Source of the DNA: Pseudonocardiales bacterium
GTDB lineage: Bacteria > Actinomycetota > Actinomycetes > Mycobacteriales > QHCD01
Assembly (NCBI GenBank): GCA_003244255.1
Contig: QHCD01000014.1
Location: 1-34,038, forward strand
Length of the DNA stretch: 34,038 bases
Direction of reading: 5' to 3'
Below are positions 1-8,216 of the stretch, one piece after another. Within the stretch, counting starts at the first letter, position 1; each line of letters begins with the position of its first letter. The notes under the pieces were generated by a model. It made no database searches, had not been told where the DNA came from, and saw only the letters and a list, made by a program, of their open reading frames with translations. The position numbers were made by a program, and so were the translations under genes.

Positions 1-205
1 GAGGAGGCCATAGCATCGCTATGGACGACGAGGACAACGCCGCCGGTCGCCGATCCGGGCGCCGCGCAGCAGAGCAGTGCATTGTTCAGCGCCCTCCTAG
101 CACACCGCGACCCTTCGGTCGTCGCGTCGTCCACCGCCGACGACGCCGTCCACAGCGGCGCCGAACGGGCACCTGTCACGCCGGTCCGCTGCATACCGTG
201 GCGCG
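1..205. other. Unassigned window start
   Basis: No frame in this stretch gives a recognisable protein. Long arginine-rich or serine-rich translations are open only because the DNA is G+C rich. A short perfect hairpin lies at 8-24 (7-bp arms CCATAGC/GCTATGG, 3-nt loop). It could be the end of an upstream transcript or chance. The first supported gene starts at 206. Confidence 0.4.
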
Positions 206-880
206 GTGCCGCTCCATTACCGGACCGCAACCCGGCTGCGGTTCGCCCTTGCCCGGTTCTCCGGATGGCCACGTCGCCTGCTCGCCCTAGCCCTGCTGGC
301 GGCGGCCGGAGTCGTGGCGATGCATCCCGCGCCGTCGGCGGCGCCAGCGCGAGCCTCGCTCGGCCGCGTCGTGCTGGTCGCAGCGCACGATATGGCCGCC
401 GGCCGGGCGGTCCGGCGGGCGGACCTCAAGACCGAACGCCTTCCGGCCCTCGAGATTCCAGCCGGTGCGATGTCCGCCGACGACGCGTCGTCGCGAGCGG
501 TGGCGGGGCGGGTGCTCGGCGCTCCAATGCGCCGCGGCGAGGTGCTCACCGACGTGCGGCTGATCGGACCCGCGTTGGCCGCCGCCGCCGGGGGGCACGG
601 CGCTGTCGCCGTACCGGTGCGAGTCACCGACGCGGACGTCGTATCCCTGCTGCGGCCGGGCGATCGCATCGACGTACTGGCCGGTCCCGCGCCCGACACC
701 GGCGCGGCAGTGAGCACGCCGCTGGCGATCGACGTGCCGGTGATCGCAGTGCCGCCGCACCCAGACGAGTCGGTCACCGACGGCGCGATCGTCGTCATTG
801 CCGCGCCCATTGCCGTTGCCCGACTGGTCGCCACTGCTTCCACCGGCCGGCCAATCATGGTTAGTCTTCGTGCGCCGTGA
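206..880 (+). CDS. SAF-domain (CpaB/RcpC-like) exported protein
   Basis: A 224-residue protein with a GTG start. Residues about 22-40 (RRLLALALLAAAGVVAMHP) form an N-terminal membrane anchor or signal segment. A SAF-type domain follows at about 52-120 (VVLVAAHDMAAGRAVRRADL, then VAGRVLGAPMRRGEVLT), and then a beta-rich tail. SAF domains occur in CpaB/RcpC proteins of Flp/Tad pilus assembly. In actinobacteria a stand-alone SAF protein commonly lies just upstream of mscL, as here, with no pilus genes nearby. The protein is therefore probably secreted or membrane-anchored, and its role is unknown. No strong ribosome-binding site precedes the GTG, so the start is less certain than the frame. Confidence 0.75.
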   Translation: MPLHYRTATRLRFALARFSGWPRRLLALALLAAAGVVAMHPAPSAAPARASLGRVVLVAAHDMAAGRAVRRADLKTERLPALEIPAGAMSADDASSRAVAGRVLGAPMRRGEVLTDVRLIGPALAAAAGGHGAVAVPVRVTDADVVSLLRPGDRIDVLAGPAPDTGAAVSTPLAIDVPVIAVPPHPDESVTDGAIVVIAAPIAVARLVATASTGRPIMVSLRAP

Positions 881-967
881 CGTTCTCGCGGCACGCCCTC
901 CATCCCGGGGAGCCGGCCAGGGGCCGCCTCCAGACCGGCGATGCGGGTCGACTCAGGGAGGCCAGCG

Positions 968-1402
968 ATGCTCAAGGGGTTCCGCGACTTCATCCTGCGT
1001 GGCAACGTCATCGACCTCGCGATCGCCGTCGTCATCGGCATCGCGTTCGGCGCGGTGGTGAGCGCGTTCGCAACGGACTTCATCGGCGGACTGATCGGCG
1101 TGATCGGTGGCACGCCGGACTTCGGCACCGCCGGAATCACGGCCAACGGCAGCAAGATCATCATCGGCAGCACGATCAATGCGCTGATCGACTTCGCGAT
1201 CGTCGCGGCGGTCATCTACTTCGTGATCGTTGTTCCGATGAACAAGTTCGCCGAGCGTCGCAAGCGCGGTGAGCTGCCGGCAGACGCCGTGCCGACCTCC
1301 GAGGAGCTGCTCAGCGAGATCCGCGACCTGCTGCGCGCGCAGGCCACCGGTGCCGCGCCGACCATTTCGACCGGACCGCCGACCCCACCGCCCAGCGCCT
1401 AA
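968..1402 (+). CDS. mscL: Large-conductance mechanosensitive channel MscL
   Basis: A 144-residue MscL. It forms a homopentameric inner-membrane channel that opens under membrane tension to release solutes in hypo-osmotic shock. The family N-terminus MLKGFRDFILRGNVIDLAIA is followed by the TM1 pore helix (VVIGIAFGAVVSAFATDFI), a periplasmic loop, TM2 (INALIDFAIVAAVIYFVIVVPMN) and a charged C-terminal helix (EELLSEIRDLLRAQ). Length and order fit the family. The ATG at 968 is chosen over the in-frame ATG at 941 because AGGGAGG at 955-961 is well placed and MLKGF is the conserved start. Confidence 0.96.
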   Translation: MLKGFRDFILRGNVIDLAIAVVIGIAFGAVVSAFATDFIGGLIGVIGGTPDFGTAGITANGSKIIIGSTINALIDFAIVAAVIYFVIVVPMNKFAERRKRGELPADAVPTSEELLSEIRDLLRAQATGAAPTISTGPPTPPPSA

Positions 1403-1410
1403 GGCGCCGT

Positions 1411-1430
1411 CCCGGCCACCGGCGGCCGGG
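1411..1430 (+). terminator. Candidate hairpin terminator after mscL
   Basis: Perfect 7-bp arms (CCCGGCC 1411-1417, GGCCGGG 1424-1430) enclose a 6-nt loop and begin 9 nt after the mscL stop. There is no T-tract, so intrinsic termination is only plausible. Confidence 0.4.
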
Positions 1431-1466
1431 GGGCGAACGGACGAACGACGCGGTCAGCGGTCGGCG

Positions 1467-1643
1467 TCAGCCGCCGTGGTGGGGTGGGCGATCCCGGCGC
1501 AGCCGCTCGATCTCGGCGGCAGCGTCTCGCGGCTCGCCGCACCCGGCGTCCGTCTCGTCCGTCGGCAGGCCGGGCAGCACCGGGCCGTCCTCGCGCGGCG
1601 GGCGCACGACGTGTCGAAGCCGGCTCCACTCATCCGACGTCAT
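1467..1643 (-). CDS. Small hypothetical protein (58 aa)
   Basis: A short leftward frame starting MTSDEWSRLRHVVRPPRED and ending IERLRRDRPPHHGG. It has a mixed, soluble-protein composition with acidic and basic residues, unlike the arginine-rich shadow frames around it. The last part (DAAAEIERLRRDRP) is predicted helical. It is divergent from moaD. Only a weak GGCGGC precedes the ATG. The family is not recognised. It is reported because its codon pattern and composition look genuine. Confidence 0.5.
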   Translation of the reverse strand: MTSDEWSRLRHVVRPPREDGPVLPGLPTDETDAGCGEPRDAAAEIERLRRDRPPHHGG

Positions 1644-1729
1644 GCCGCCGACTCTACGTCGACGTCGGCAGCGGTCTGGTCGATCCGGCCGCGCGACGCC
1701 AGCCGACCGGTCGTGAGACGCTGAAACAC

Positions 1730-1969
1730 ATGGTGACCGTGCGGTTCTGGGCGGGTGCGCGGGCCGCTGCCGGCGGGCCCGAGGAAGAGCTGGCCGCCGA
1801 GACGATCGGCGACCTGCTGGCGGCACTGAACGGACGCGCCGCCCTGACACCAGTGCTCGCCGTAAGCACCCTGCTGGTCGACGGCACCGCCGCCCCCGCC
1901 CACGACCCCGACCGACAACTCGCCGACGGCAGCGTCGTGGACGTGTTGCCACCGTTCGCGGGCGGCTGA
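1730..1969 (+). CDS. moaD: MoaD, molybdopterin synthase small subunit
   Basis: A 79-residue ubiquitin-fold protein. Its C-terminal Gly-Gly is thiocarboxylated and donates sulfur to precursor Z within the MoaD-MoaE synthase. The sequence starts MVTVRFWAGARAAAGGPEEE and ends with the diagnostic VDVLPPFAGG. A mid-region LAVSTLLVDG resembles the family VAVN-VNG strand. It ends 20 bp from the converging modBC stop. The partner moaE lies at 7.3-7.7 kb in this window, so the synthase genes are separated. Confidence 0.9.
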   Translation: MVTVRFWAGARAAAGGPEEELAAETIGDLLAALNGRAALTPVLAVSTLLVDGTAAPAHDPDRQLADGSVVDVLPPFAGG

Positions 1970-1982
1970 CCACCCACCCGAA

Positions 1983-2031
1983 CCATGATCAAGGGCCGCC
2001 CCTGACCGGCGAGAGTCTGTCTTGATCATGG
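1983..2031. repeat. Inverted repeat with TTGATCATG core between convergent genes
   Basis: Perfect 11-bp arms CCATGATCAAG (1983-1993) and CTTGATCATGG (2021-2031) are separated by 27 nt. The left arm overlaps the end of modBC and lies just after moaD, where a bidirectional terminator would be expected. The same core recurs in the inverted repeat at 26191-26254, which suggests a dispersed intergenic repeat family. Confidence 0.75.
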
Positions 2032-3791
2032 CCATCGGCGGCCGGCCAGACGGCGGTCGCTGCCGGGTCGAGATCGACGCGGCAGCTCTCACCTGGCTCG
2101 ACGCCTGCCAGGCCCGGCGTCCGCGCCCGCAGCTCGGTATCGCGTCCGATCCGCAGCGTCAGGATCGTGCTGGCTCCGACGTCGGCGACATCGAGGACCT
2201 GCGCCGGATAACGTCCGTGCGGGGTCACCACGACCTGCTCCGGCCGCACGCACCACCGCACGTCGATGCCGGCGGGCAGGCCGTCGACGGCGGCGTCGAT
2301 CACGACGCCGCCGATGTCGACCCCGCCGGCCGCCACGACGCCGGCCGACAGGTTGTCGATACCGAGCAGCCGCGCGACTTCCGGCGACGCCGGGCGCCGG
2401 TACACCTCGCGGCGCGGACCCGCCTGCAACAACCGCCCGTCGGCGACGACGAGGATCTCGTCGGCGAGCAGAGCGGCTTCTTCTGGATCGTGCGTCACCA
2501 GCACGGTCGAGAGCCCGGCGTCATGCTGCAGCCGGCGTAGCTGCTGCCGCAGGCGTGATCGGACCGGGGCGTCCAGACCGGAGAACGGCTCGTCGAGCAG
2601 TACCAGCCTGGGGCTGCGGCACAGCGCCTGCGCGAGGCACACCCGTTGCCGCTGACCGCCGGAGAGCTGGTGGGGCTGGCGCGTTTCCAGGCCGGTGAGA
2701 CCGAGCGTGTCGAGCCACCACGCCGCCAACGCCGGATCGGCGTCGACCGCGAACAGCACCTGCGCCCACACGGTCCGGTTCGGGAACAGGCTAAGACCCT
2801 GCGGGACGTACCCGATCCGTCGTGCCTCGGTCGGCACGTTGTCCATCAGTTCCATGTCATACCGGACGACGCCGACGCCGGGCCCGAGCAGGCCGGCGAG
2901 TGACTTCAGCGTCAGCGACTTGCCCGATCCCGAAGGTCCGAGGATCGCGATGCGATGCGCGGTCGAGGTGTGTGCGAGCCGCAGGTGGAAGGTGCCGACG
3001 GTCACGTCGAGATCGAAGGAGACCCGGCTCGGCTCGTGTGCTTCCGGCGTCCGGGGTTCCGGCAGCGTCGCCGACCGGACGGCGGGGGGCAACCGGAGGC
3101 GCCCCAGCAGGATGACGACGACGGCGAGCCCGAGGGCCAGCGCCGTCGGCGCCTGCGTCGATGGGATCCCGGTGCTGGAGAACTGCACGTAGGTGAACAC
3201 CGGCAGCGAATAGGGATGGTAGGCCAGCAGTACCGTGGCGCCGTACTCGCCGACGGCGCGCAGAAAAGTCAGCAGCAGGCCGGCGCGGATGCCGGGTACG
3301 GCGATCGGGAGCGCGACCCGCCAGAACCGCGCCAGCGGCCGGTGCCCGAGCGTCGCCGCCAGGTCGTCGAGTGCGGGGTCGATCGTCGCGAACGCCGAGC
3401 GGGCAGCGATGATCAGGAACGGCGCGGCGACAAAGGTCTGCGCCAGCACGACACCGGTGAGGGAGTCGGTGAGGTGCCCGCCGAAGAACCGGCCGATCGT
3501 CGTGTAGGGACCGACGACGTAGATCAGCATGATGCCGCTCATCACGGGCGGGAGCGCAAGCGGCAACAGCACGATCCCGCCGACGACCGCGCCGACGGCG
3601 CCGGTGGACCTGGCCAGTGCATAGGCAAGCGGAATGCCGAGTGCCGCGATGATCAGGGTCGAGATGCAGGCGCTCTCCGCCGAGACCCGCAGCGCATCGC
3701 CCAGCCCCGCCGCGTGGAAACCGCGATCGGTCGATCCGGCGAACCGGACGACGAACGCCACGATCGGGAACAGCAGGTATCCGACGAGCAT
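1989..3791 (-). CDS. modBC: Fused molybdate ABC transporter permease-ATPase (ModB-ModC)
   Basis: A 600-residue fusion. Residues about 1-232 are a ModB-type permease with several TM segments and an EAA-type loop (ATLGHRPLARFWRVALPIAV, about 146-165). Residues about 255-470 are the ATPase: Walker A GPSGSGKS 285-292, signature LSGGQ 376-380, Walker B LVLLDEP 396-402, H-loop VLVTHD. The C-terminal 120 residues resemble the TOBE/regulatory tail of ModC. The single polypeptide would dimerise to drive molybdate (or tungstate) uptake with ModA. The first in-frame start after the preceding stop is the ATG at 3791, 91 bp after modA stops. TM1 begins almost at the N-terminus, so a rare upstream start (CTG) is possible. 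Confidence 0.9.
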   Translation of the reverse strand: MLVGYLLFPIVAFVVRFAGSTDRGFHAAGLGDALRVSAESACISTLIIAALGIPLAYALARSTGAVGAVVGGIVLLPLALPPVMSGIMLIYVVGPYTTIGRFFGGHLTDSLTGVVLAQTFVAAPFLIIAARSAFATIDPALDDLAATLGHRPLARFWRVALPIAVPGIRAGLLLTFLRAVGEYGATVLLAYHPYSLPVFTYVQFSSTGIPSTQAPTALALGLAVVVILLGRLRLPPAVRSATLPEPRTPEAHEPSRVSFDLDVTVGTFHLRLAHTSTAHRIAILGPSGSGKSLTLKSLAGLLGPGVGVVRYDMELMDNVPTEARRIGYVPQGLSLFPNRTVWAQVLFAVDADPALAAWWLDTLGLTGLETRQPHQLSGGQRQRVCLAQALCRSPRLVLLDEPFSGLDAPVRSRLRQQLRRLQHDAGLSTVLVTHDPEEAALLADEILVVADGRLLQAGPRREVYRRPASPEVARLLGIDNLSAGVVAAGGVDIGGVVIDAAVDGLPAGIDVRWCVRPEQVVVTPHGRYPAQVLDVADVGASTILTLRIGRDTELRARTPGLAGVEPGESCRVDLDPAATAVWPAADGHDQDRLSPVRGGP

Positions 3792-3882
3792 CGCGCCGAG
3801 CCACCGCAGCGACGGCGCCCACGATGACGGCCGGCGGCGGCTCGTGCCCGGTGCGGTGACGTCGATTTCGGTGAGTGCCTCG

Positions 3883-4848
3883 TCAGTGGGCCGGGATCAC
3901 GCCGGACAGCCCGGGCGGAACGCCCGAGCCGGACGCCGTCGGCGGCTCGACCAGGGTGAAACCGTCGCGCCGGAGCACAGACTGCCCGGCGGGGCCGAGC
4001 AGGTAGCGGATGAAGGCGATCGCGGCGGCCGGATGCGGCGCCCGGTTGAGCACCGTGACCGTGTAGGTCGCAGCGAGCTTCTGGCCGGTCAGCGGGACGG
4101 TCGCGATGTTGGCGGCCCTGGCCTCGCTGGCATAGAAGAACCCCGCGTCGAGCTGGCCCGCCTGCAGCCGCCCGACCAGCGTCTCCTCGGGATAGATGGT
4201 CGCCGTCGACCTGGCAAGCGCCGCCAGTGCCGGCAGCTGCTCACTGGTCGCCGCGTTGTTCAGCGCCGCTGCCGCGAGCTTGCCCTTCGGATCGGTCGCG
4301 GGATCGGTGCTGCCGAGCTTGAAACCGGGCTGGGTCACCACCTGGTACCACGGCTTGGCCGTCAGGGCCGCGGCGAACTTGCTCTTCGGGTTGTAACCGA
4401 TGACCAGCGACGACGTCGCGAACGTGGCGTACCACGACACCCAGCCGCCGTTCGCCGAGCCTTCCAGCCAAGCATTGACCTTCGGGCTGGCGCTGATGAA
4501 GACGTCTCCTGGGTGCACCTTGCCCTTGATCTGGGTCGCGAGCGCCGTCGAGCCGGCACCGAAGCCGGTGAACTCATAGCCGGTGGTCCGGTCGAACGCC
4601 GGGCCGACCTGCTTCTCCATCGCATCGACGAGCGAGCCGGCGTAGAGCACGTCGACGGGACCGGAGCCGGTCGCCGTCGCAGCGCTGCTCCCAGCCGCCG
4701 AGCCACTCGGCGGCGTCGAGGCTCCAGCCGCCGAGCCGCTCGGCGTCGTCGAAGATCCGGTGTCGGCATTGTTCGACGACCCGCAGCCAGCAGCGATTCC
4801 GATCGCACCGACGAGCACCAAGGCAGGCATCCGGCGCAATACGGTCAC
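3883..4848 (-). CDS. modA: Molybdate/tungstate-binding lipoprotein (ModA/WtpA-type)
   Basis: A 321-residue extracellular binding protein. The signal peptide ends in lipobox IAAGC (Cys22), followed by a low-complexity Ser/Gly/Ala/Thr linker to about residue 60. The binding domain begins VDVLYAGSLVDAMEKQVGPAF. It contains TGFGAGSTALATQIKGKVHPGDVF and DAGFFYASEA, as in the ModA/WtpA family of oxyanion-binding proteins. It starts at GTG 4848, whose GTGA overlaps the stop of the HTH-TOBE gene, so the two are translationally coupled, with modBC downstream. Whether molybdate or tungstate is preferred cannot be judged from sequence. Confidence 0.9.
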   Translation of the reverse strand: MTVLRRMPALVLVGAIGIAAGCGSSNNADTGSSTTPSGSAAGASTPPSGSAAGSSAATATGSGPVDVLYAGSLVDAMEKQVGPAFDRTTGYEFTGFGAGSTALATQIKGKVHPGDVFISASPKVNAWLEGSANGGWVSWYATFATSSLVIGYNPKSKFAAALTAKPWYQVVTQPGFKLGSTDPATDPKGKLAAAALNNAATSEQLPALAALARSTATIYPEETLVGRLQAGQLDAGFFYASEARAANIATVPLTGQKLAATYTVTVLNRAPHPAAAIAFIRYLLGPAGQSVLRRDGFTLVEPPTASGSGVPPGLSGVIPAH

Positions 4849-5246
4849 GGTTTCTCCGCGATTCCGACGACGACGTGCGTCGCCTTGACAGACGCCACCG
4901 CCGCGACCCCTGGCTCGAGGCGGAGTTCGTCGGCAGCCTCCCTGCTCATCAGCGAGACGAGCCGGAACGGGCCGACCTGCATCTCGACCTGCGCCATCAC
5001 GGTGTCGCGCACGACCCGGACGACGATGCCGCGGAAGCGGTTGCGTGCCGACTCGTCCCGGATCCCGCCGGGCTCGGGTGCCCGGCTGATCGTCGCGGCG
5101 ATCTCGGCGAGCGCGACGCCGTCGACGACCTGCCGGCCGGCGTCGTCGCGGCCGACGGCGAGTCGACCGGTGTCGGCCCAGCGGCGCACGGTGTCGTCAC
5201 TGACGCCCAGCAGCTCGGCTGCTTCGCTGATCCGGAACTTCGGCAT
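4845..5246 (-). CDS. HTH-TOBE molybdate-responsive regulator or molybdopterin-binding protein
   Basis: A 133-residue protein. Residues 1-45 form a MerR/excisionase-like helix-turn-helix (FRISEAAELLGVSDDTVRRW). Residues about 68-130 form a TOBE/Mop domain (RFRGIVVRVVRDTVMAQVEM, then SLMSREAADELRLEPGVAAVA). TOBE domains bind molybdate. This arrangement as the first gene before modA-modBC suggests it senses molybdate and controls the operon, a job done by ModE elsewhere. The start at MPKFRISEAA (5246) is chosen because upstream in-frame sequence lacks protein character. Confidence 0.82.
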   Translation of the reverse strand: MPKFRISEAAELLGVSDDTVRRWADTGRLAVGRDDAGRQVVDGVALAEIAATISRAPEPGGIRDESARNRFRGIVVRVVRDTVMAQVEMQVGPFRLVSLMSREAADELRLEPGVAAVASVKATHVVVGIAEKP

Positions 5247-5346
5247 GCCAAGCAGCTTAGATCCTCGACTGCGGATGCGGTAACCGAGGGTCGCACCGAA
5301 TCCGGGGACGAAGGCGGTCGCGGCCGCGTGCCCTATCGACGGTCGT

Positions 5347-6189
5347 ATGTTCAGGGTTCTGGCGGACCGGTCCGGAGTCGGCAATGCGAGGGAACGAAAC
5401 GGGTCGCGGAAGCATCACAGCGCAGAGCACACGACGAAACCAAGGGGAGCGACGATCGGCAGCGCGCGGTGGGCCGGCGTCGCGGTCGCGGCCGCGATCG
5501 CCGCCGCCGGCTGCTCGGGCTCGGCGACGAAGGCACCGAGTGGCTTAGGCCGACCAGCCTCCACTGCCAGCGAATCGGCCAGCGCCTCGTCGTCGACGCA
5601 GTCCACCATCCCCGGCGCGGCCACGCCGGGCGCGGCCTCGTCGACGCCGGCGGCGACCTCCCCGTCAACGACCCCACCGACGACGGCCTCCCCGCCTACG
5701 ACCGACTCGGCGACGTCGGCCGCCGGCGGCTCGTCGCTGGCGTTGCCTACTGGGCCGGCGCAATCGCCGATCAGCTACGCCACCAAGCCGCCCGCTGATG
5801 CTGGCGGGCGAGCCGTCTACCTGGCCTACGCCAGGTTCAACGCCCTGCTGGCCTCACTCGGCATCCACCCCGACCCCGGCAACGCGGGGATCGCGGAGCT
5901 CACGACCGGCGCGCTGCAGCACCAACTGGTGACCAGCGAGCGGCAGAACGTCGCCGCCGCCCGGCAGACCTACGGCCCGGTCACCATCGCCCCCGTCGTT
6001 ACTGTGCGTGGCAACTCCGCCACCGTCGTGGACTGCACGGACGAGAGCCAGCAGCACGACTACGTTCGGGGACAGCGGCAGTCCGGCGCCGGGACCACGG
6101 CGTCGTATTCGACCCAGTTACAACAACTCGATGGCAGATGGGTGGTAACCGGCACCTCGACGGGTAGGACGACGGCGTCGTGCTCGTAG
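5347..6189 (+). CDS. Exported lipoprotein, NTF2/Mce-associated-like C-terminal domain
   Basis: The frame opens at ATG 5347 (280 aa). The lipoprotein signal RWAGVAVAAAIAAAGCSGS starts only at about residue 42, with the lipobox Cys near residue 57. A perfect Shine-Dalgarno AAGGGGAG (5442-5449) sits 5 nt before an ATC codon (5455). That would give a signal peptide of normal length, so the annotated ATG may be wrong. After the lipobox comes a long Ser/Thr/Pro/Ala linker (to about 145). A folded domain follows (AVYLAYARFNALLASLG to WVVTGTSTGRTTASC), of the kind seen in actinobacterial NTF2-like lipoproteins. It is probably co-transcribed with the next exported gene. Function unknown. Confidence 0.72.
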   Translation: MFRVLADRSGVGNARERNGSRKHHSAEHTTKPRGATIGSARWAGVAVAAAIAAAGCSGSATKAPSGLGRPASTASESASASSSTQSTIPGAATPGAASSTPAATSPSTTPPTTASPPTTDSATSAAGGSSLALPTGPAQSPISYATKPPADAGGRAVYLAYARFNALLASLGIHPDPGNAGIAELTTGALQHQLVTSERQNVAAARQTYGPVTIAPVVTVRGNSATVVDCTDESQQHDYVRGQRQSGAGTTASYSTQLQQLDGRWVVTGTSTGRTTASCS

Positions 6190-6231
6190 GCAGCCCCGCA
6201 GATGCCGAGGAGAAGGAGAAGGGCTCGTCCC

Positions 6232-7278
6232 ATGCATCGCGCTTCACGATTCGTCGTGGCCCTCACCGCCAGCGCGCTGGCGGCGGGGTTCGCCACCACC
6301 TCCGCCGGCTCTGCGGCCGCCACCGCCTCCGTCCCCACCTCGGTGGCCGCAGACACCCGCGCGCCGGTGTCTGCTTGCAGCGGCATGCGGTGCCCGGTTA
6401 ACGGTGGTGGCGGCAGCGGGGACGGCACCATCTACGCGCGGGTCATCACCGTCACTGTCACCGGCGGCACCGGTCACGGTGGATCGGGGGGCGCCGGCGG
6501 CGGCAGCACCGTGGTCGCGCCCAGCTGCGGCTACTTCGAATTCGATACCGGCACGCAGATGAAGGCGTATCTGAAGCAGATCGAGAAGAGTGGTTGGACC
6601 GCTTACCAGAACGCGGTGCCCGGCCCGGCCGAGATCGCCAAGCACGCGAAGGACGGGACAGGGCACTGGTTCTATGCCGGCTGCACGCAGTCACCGGACG
6701 GCCTGCCGGAGTCGCTGCAGGAACAGTGGGTCAATACGACCGGTGCGTACATCCGCGCGCACTGGAACACCGACTTTTGGCGGTTCGCCGAGCCGGGTCA
6801 GGAGCCGCGGCCGGCGCAGCCGCCGGACATGCTCTCGATCCTGGCCTACCAGGCGGCCACCAAAAACATCCCGCAGCCGGTCGCGCACGCGGCTCCGGTC
6901 GGACAGACGCTGACCGACCTCCCGACCTGGGCGTGGCTTGATCAGGGTGACACCAACGCAGTCGAGGCGACCGCGACCGACGGCGTCACGACCGTCGTCG
7001 TCACAGCGACGATGAACAGCCTTTCCATCCGCGGGCCGGGCTCGGCGACCGTCAACGCAGCGTGCACCGGCGGAGGTCATCCGTACTCGGCCGGCGGCAG
7101 CACCGATTGTTCGATCACCTTCCACCAGGTGACGCCGGCGGCGTCGTTCACCGTCGCGACCGACTGGGGCATCACCGTCACCGGCGGCCAGCTCGAAGGC
7201 ACGCCCGCGATCAAGCGGGTGAGCGCTCCGGTCATCCTTGCTGTGGCGCAGACGCAGGCGGTCGCCACCGGCAGCTGA
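6232..7278 (+). CDS. Secreted protein of unknown function (348 aa)
   Basis: A Sec-type signal peptide (MHRASRFVVALTASALAAGF, Ala-rich to about residue 41) precedes a Gly-rich linker and a Cys-containing domain (SCGYFEFDTG, FYAGCTQSP, AACTGGGHPY, TDCSITFHQV). The four cysteines of the mature domain may form disulfides outside the cell. The ATG at 6232 is preferred to 6202 because the purine-rich GAGGAGAAGGAGAAGG tract lies between them and serves as the ribosome-binding site. It starts 42 bp after the lipoprotein gene and ends 5 bp before the converging moaE stop. I do not recognise the family. Confidence 0.75.
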   Translation: MHRASRFVVALTASALAAGFATTSAGSAAATASVPTSVAADTRAPVSACSGMRCPVNGGGGSGDGTIYARVITVTVTGGTGHGGSGGAGGGSTVVAPSCGYFEFDTGTQMKAYLKQIEKSGWTAYQNAVPGPAEIAKHAKDGTGHWFYAGCTQSPDGLPESLQEQWVNTTGAYIRAHWNTDFWRFAEPGQEPRPAQPPDMLSILAYQAATKNIPQPVAHAAPVGQTLTDLPTWAWLDQGDTNAVEATATDGVTTVVVTATMNSLSIRGPGSATVNAACTGGGHPYSAGGSTDCSITFHQVTPAASFTVATDWGITVTGGQLEGTPAIKRVSAPVILAVAQTQAVATGS

Positions 7279-7283
7279 GCGGT

Positions 7284-7694
7284 TCAGGGGCAGTTGACCC
7301 ACTCGTCGCTGCCGTCGTGGAACACCTGCCGCTTCCAGATCGGCAGCCGCGTCTTCACCTCGTCGACCAGGAGCGCGCACGCCTCGAACGCCGCCCGCCG
7401 GTGCGCGGCGCTGACCGCCGCCACCAAAGCGACGTCGCCGACGCCCAGCACCCCGACCCGATGGCTGACCGCGACGTCGTCGACCTCCTCGATCGCGACG
7501 ATGCCAGCGGCGACGTCGGCGATCACCTGCGCCGCACTCGGGTGTGCGACGTACTCGAGCTCGCGTACCGGGCGGTCGTGGTCGTGATCGCGGACGACGC
7601 CGGTGAAGAGCACGCAGGCGCCGGAGGCGTCGCCGCCGACTGCCGTTCGGTGCTCGTCGACCGAGAGCCGCTGGTCGCTGATCCGGGCGATCAC
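7284..7694 (-). CDS. moaE: MoaE, molybdopterin synthase catalytic subunit
   Basis: A 136-residue large subunit of molybdopterin synthase, which transfers two sulfurs from MoaD thiocarboxylate to cyclic pyranopterin monophosphate. Family signatures: GACVLFTGVVRDHD, LEYVAHPSAA, VAVSHRVGVLGVGDVAL, and the active-site stretch DEVKTRLPIWKRQ. The start GTG 7694 overlaps the mogA stop (GTGA), so it is translationally coupled. It is last in the leftward moaC-mogA-moaE operon. Confidence 0.95.
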   Translation of the reverse strand: MIARISDQRLSVDEHRTAVGGDASGACVLFTGVVRDHDHDRPVRELEYVAHPSAAQVIADVAAGIVAIEEVDDVAVSHRVGVLGVGDVALVAAVSAAHRRAAFEACALLVDEVKTRLPIWKRQVFHDGSDEWVNCP

Positions 7695-8185
7695 GAGTGG
7701 TCCCCACCCGCGGCCTGGGCGATCACATGCGCGACCAGCGGTGCCAGCACGGCCAGCCCGTCGCGGACGCCGCCGGGCGATCCGGGCAGGTTGACGACGA
7801 GCGAGCGACCGACCATGCCCGCGAGCCCGCGGGAGAGCACCGACGTCGGCACCGCTGCTCGAGGTTCGAGCCGCAATGCCTCCGCGATTCCCGGAATCTC
7901 CCGCTGCAGCAAGGGTTTGGTCGCTTCGGGCGTGACGTCGGCAGGTGTCACGCCGGTGCCGCCCGTGGTCACGACCAGCGCGCTGTTGCGAACCGCCGTC
8001 GAGATGGCCACGCCGATCGCGGCGATGTCGTCGGCCACGACGATCGGGTCGCCCACCTGGAATCCGAGCTCCGCCAGGCCGTCGGCGAGGATCCGACCGG
8101 ACGTGTCGGCGCGCTCGCCGGCCGCGCTGCGACTGGAACAGGTGATCACGGTCGCCCGGGTGCCTGCCGGGATGCGGTCGCTCAT
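7691..8185 (-). CDS. mog: MogA/MoaB-family molybdopterin adenylyltransferase
   Basis: A 164-residue MoCF-fold protein (MogA/MoaB). It adenylylates molybdopterin before metal insertion by MoeA-type proteins. The diagnostic motif VVTTGGTGVTPADVTPEAT is present, as is a C-terminal LVVNLPGSPGGVRDGL segment. The start at MSDRIPAG (8185) is supported by GGAGG a few bases upstream. The frame extends further upstream without a good start. It is 31 bp after moaC and overlaps moaE. Confidence 0.93.
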   Translation of the reverse strand: MSDRIPAGTRATVITCSSRSAAGERADTSGRILADGLAELGFQVGDPIVVADDIAAIGVAISTAVRNSALVVTTGGTGVTPADVTPEATKPLLQREIPGIAEALRLEPRAAVPTSVLSRGLAGMVGRSLVVNLPGSPGGVRDGLAVLAPLVAHVIAQAAGGDHS

Positions 8186-8216
8186 GCCGCCTCCGCGGGA
8201 CAGATCGCGTCGGCGG

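Noticed and set aside
82..864. 260-residue Arg/Gly-rich plus-strand ORF
   Set aside because: It overlaps the SAF gene in another frame, with low-complexity composition typical of shadow frames in G+C-rich DNA.
2955..5283. Long plus-strand ORFs opposite modBC and modA
   Set aside because: They have Arg/Gln/Pro-rich shadow composition and no domain likeness, while the minus strand has clear transporter motifs.
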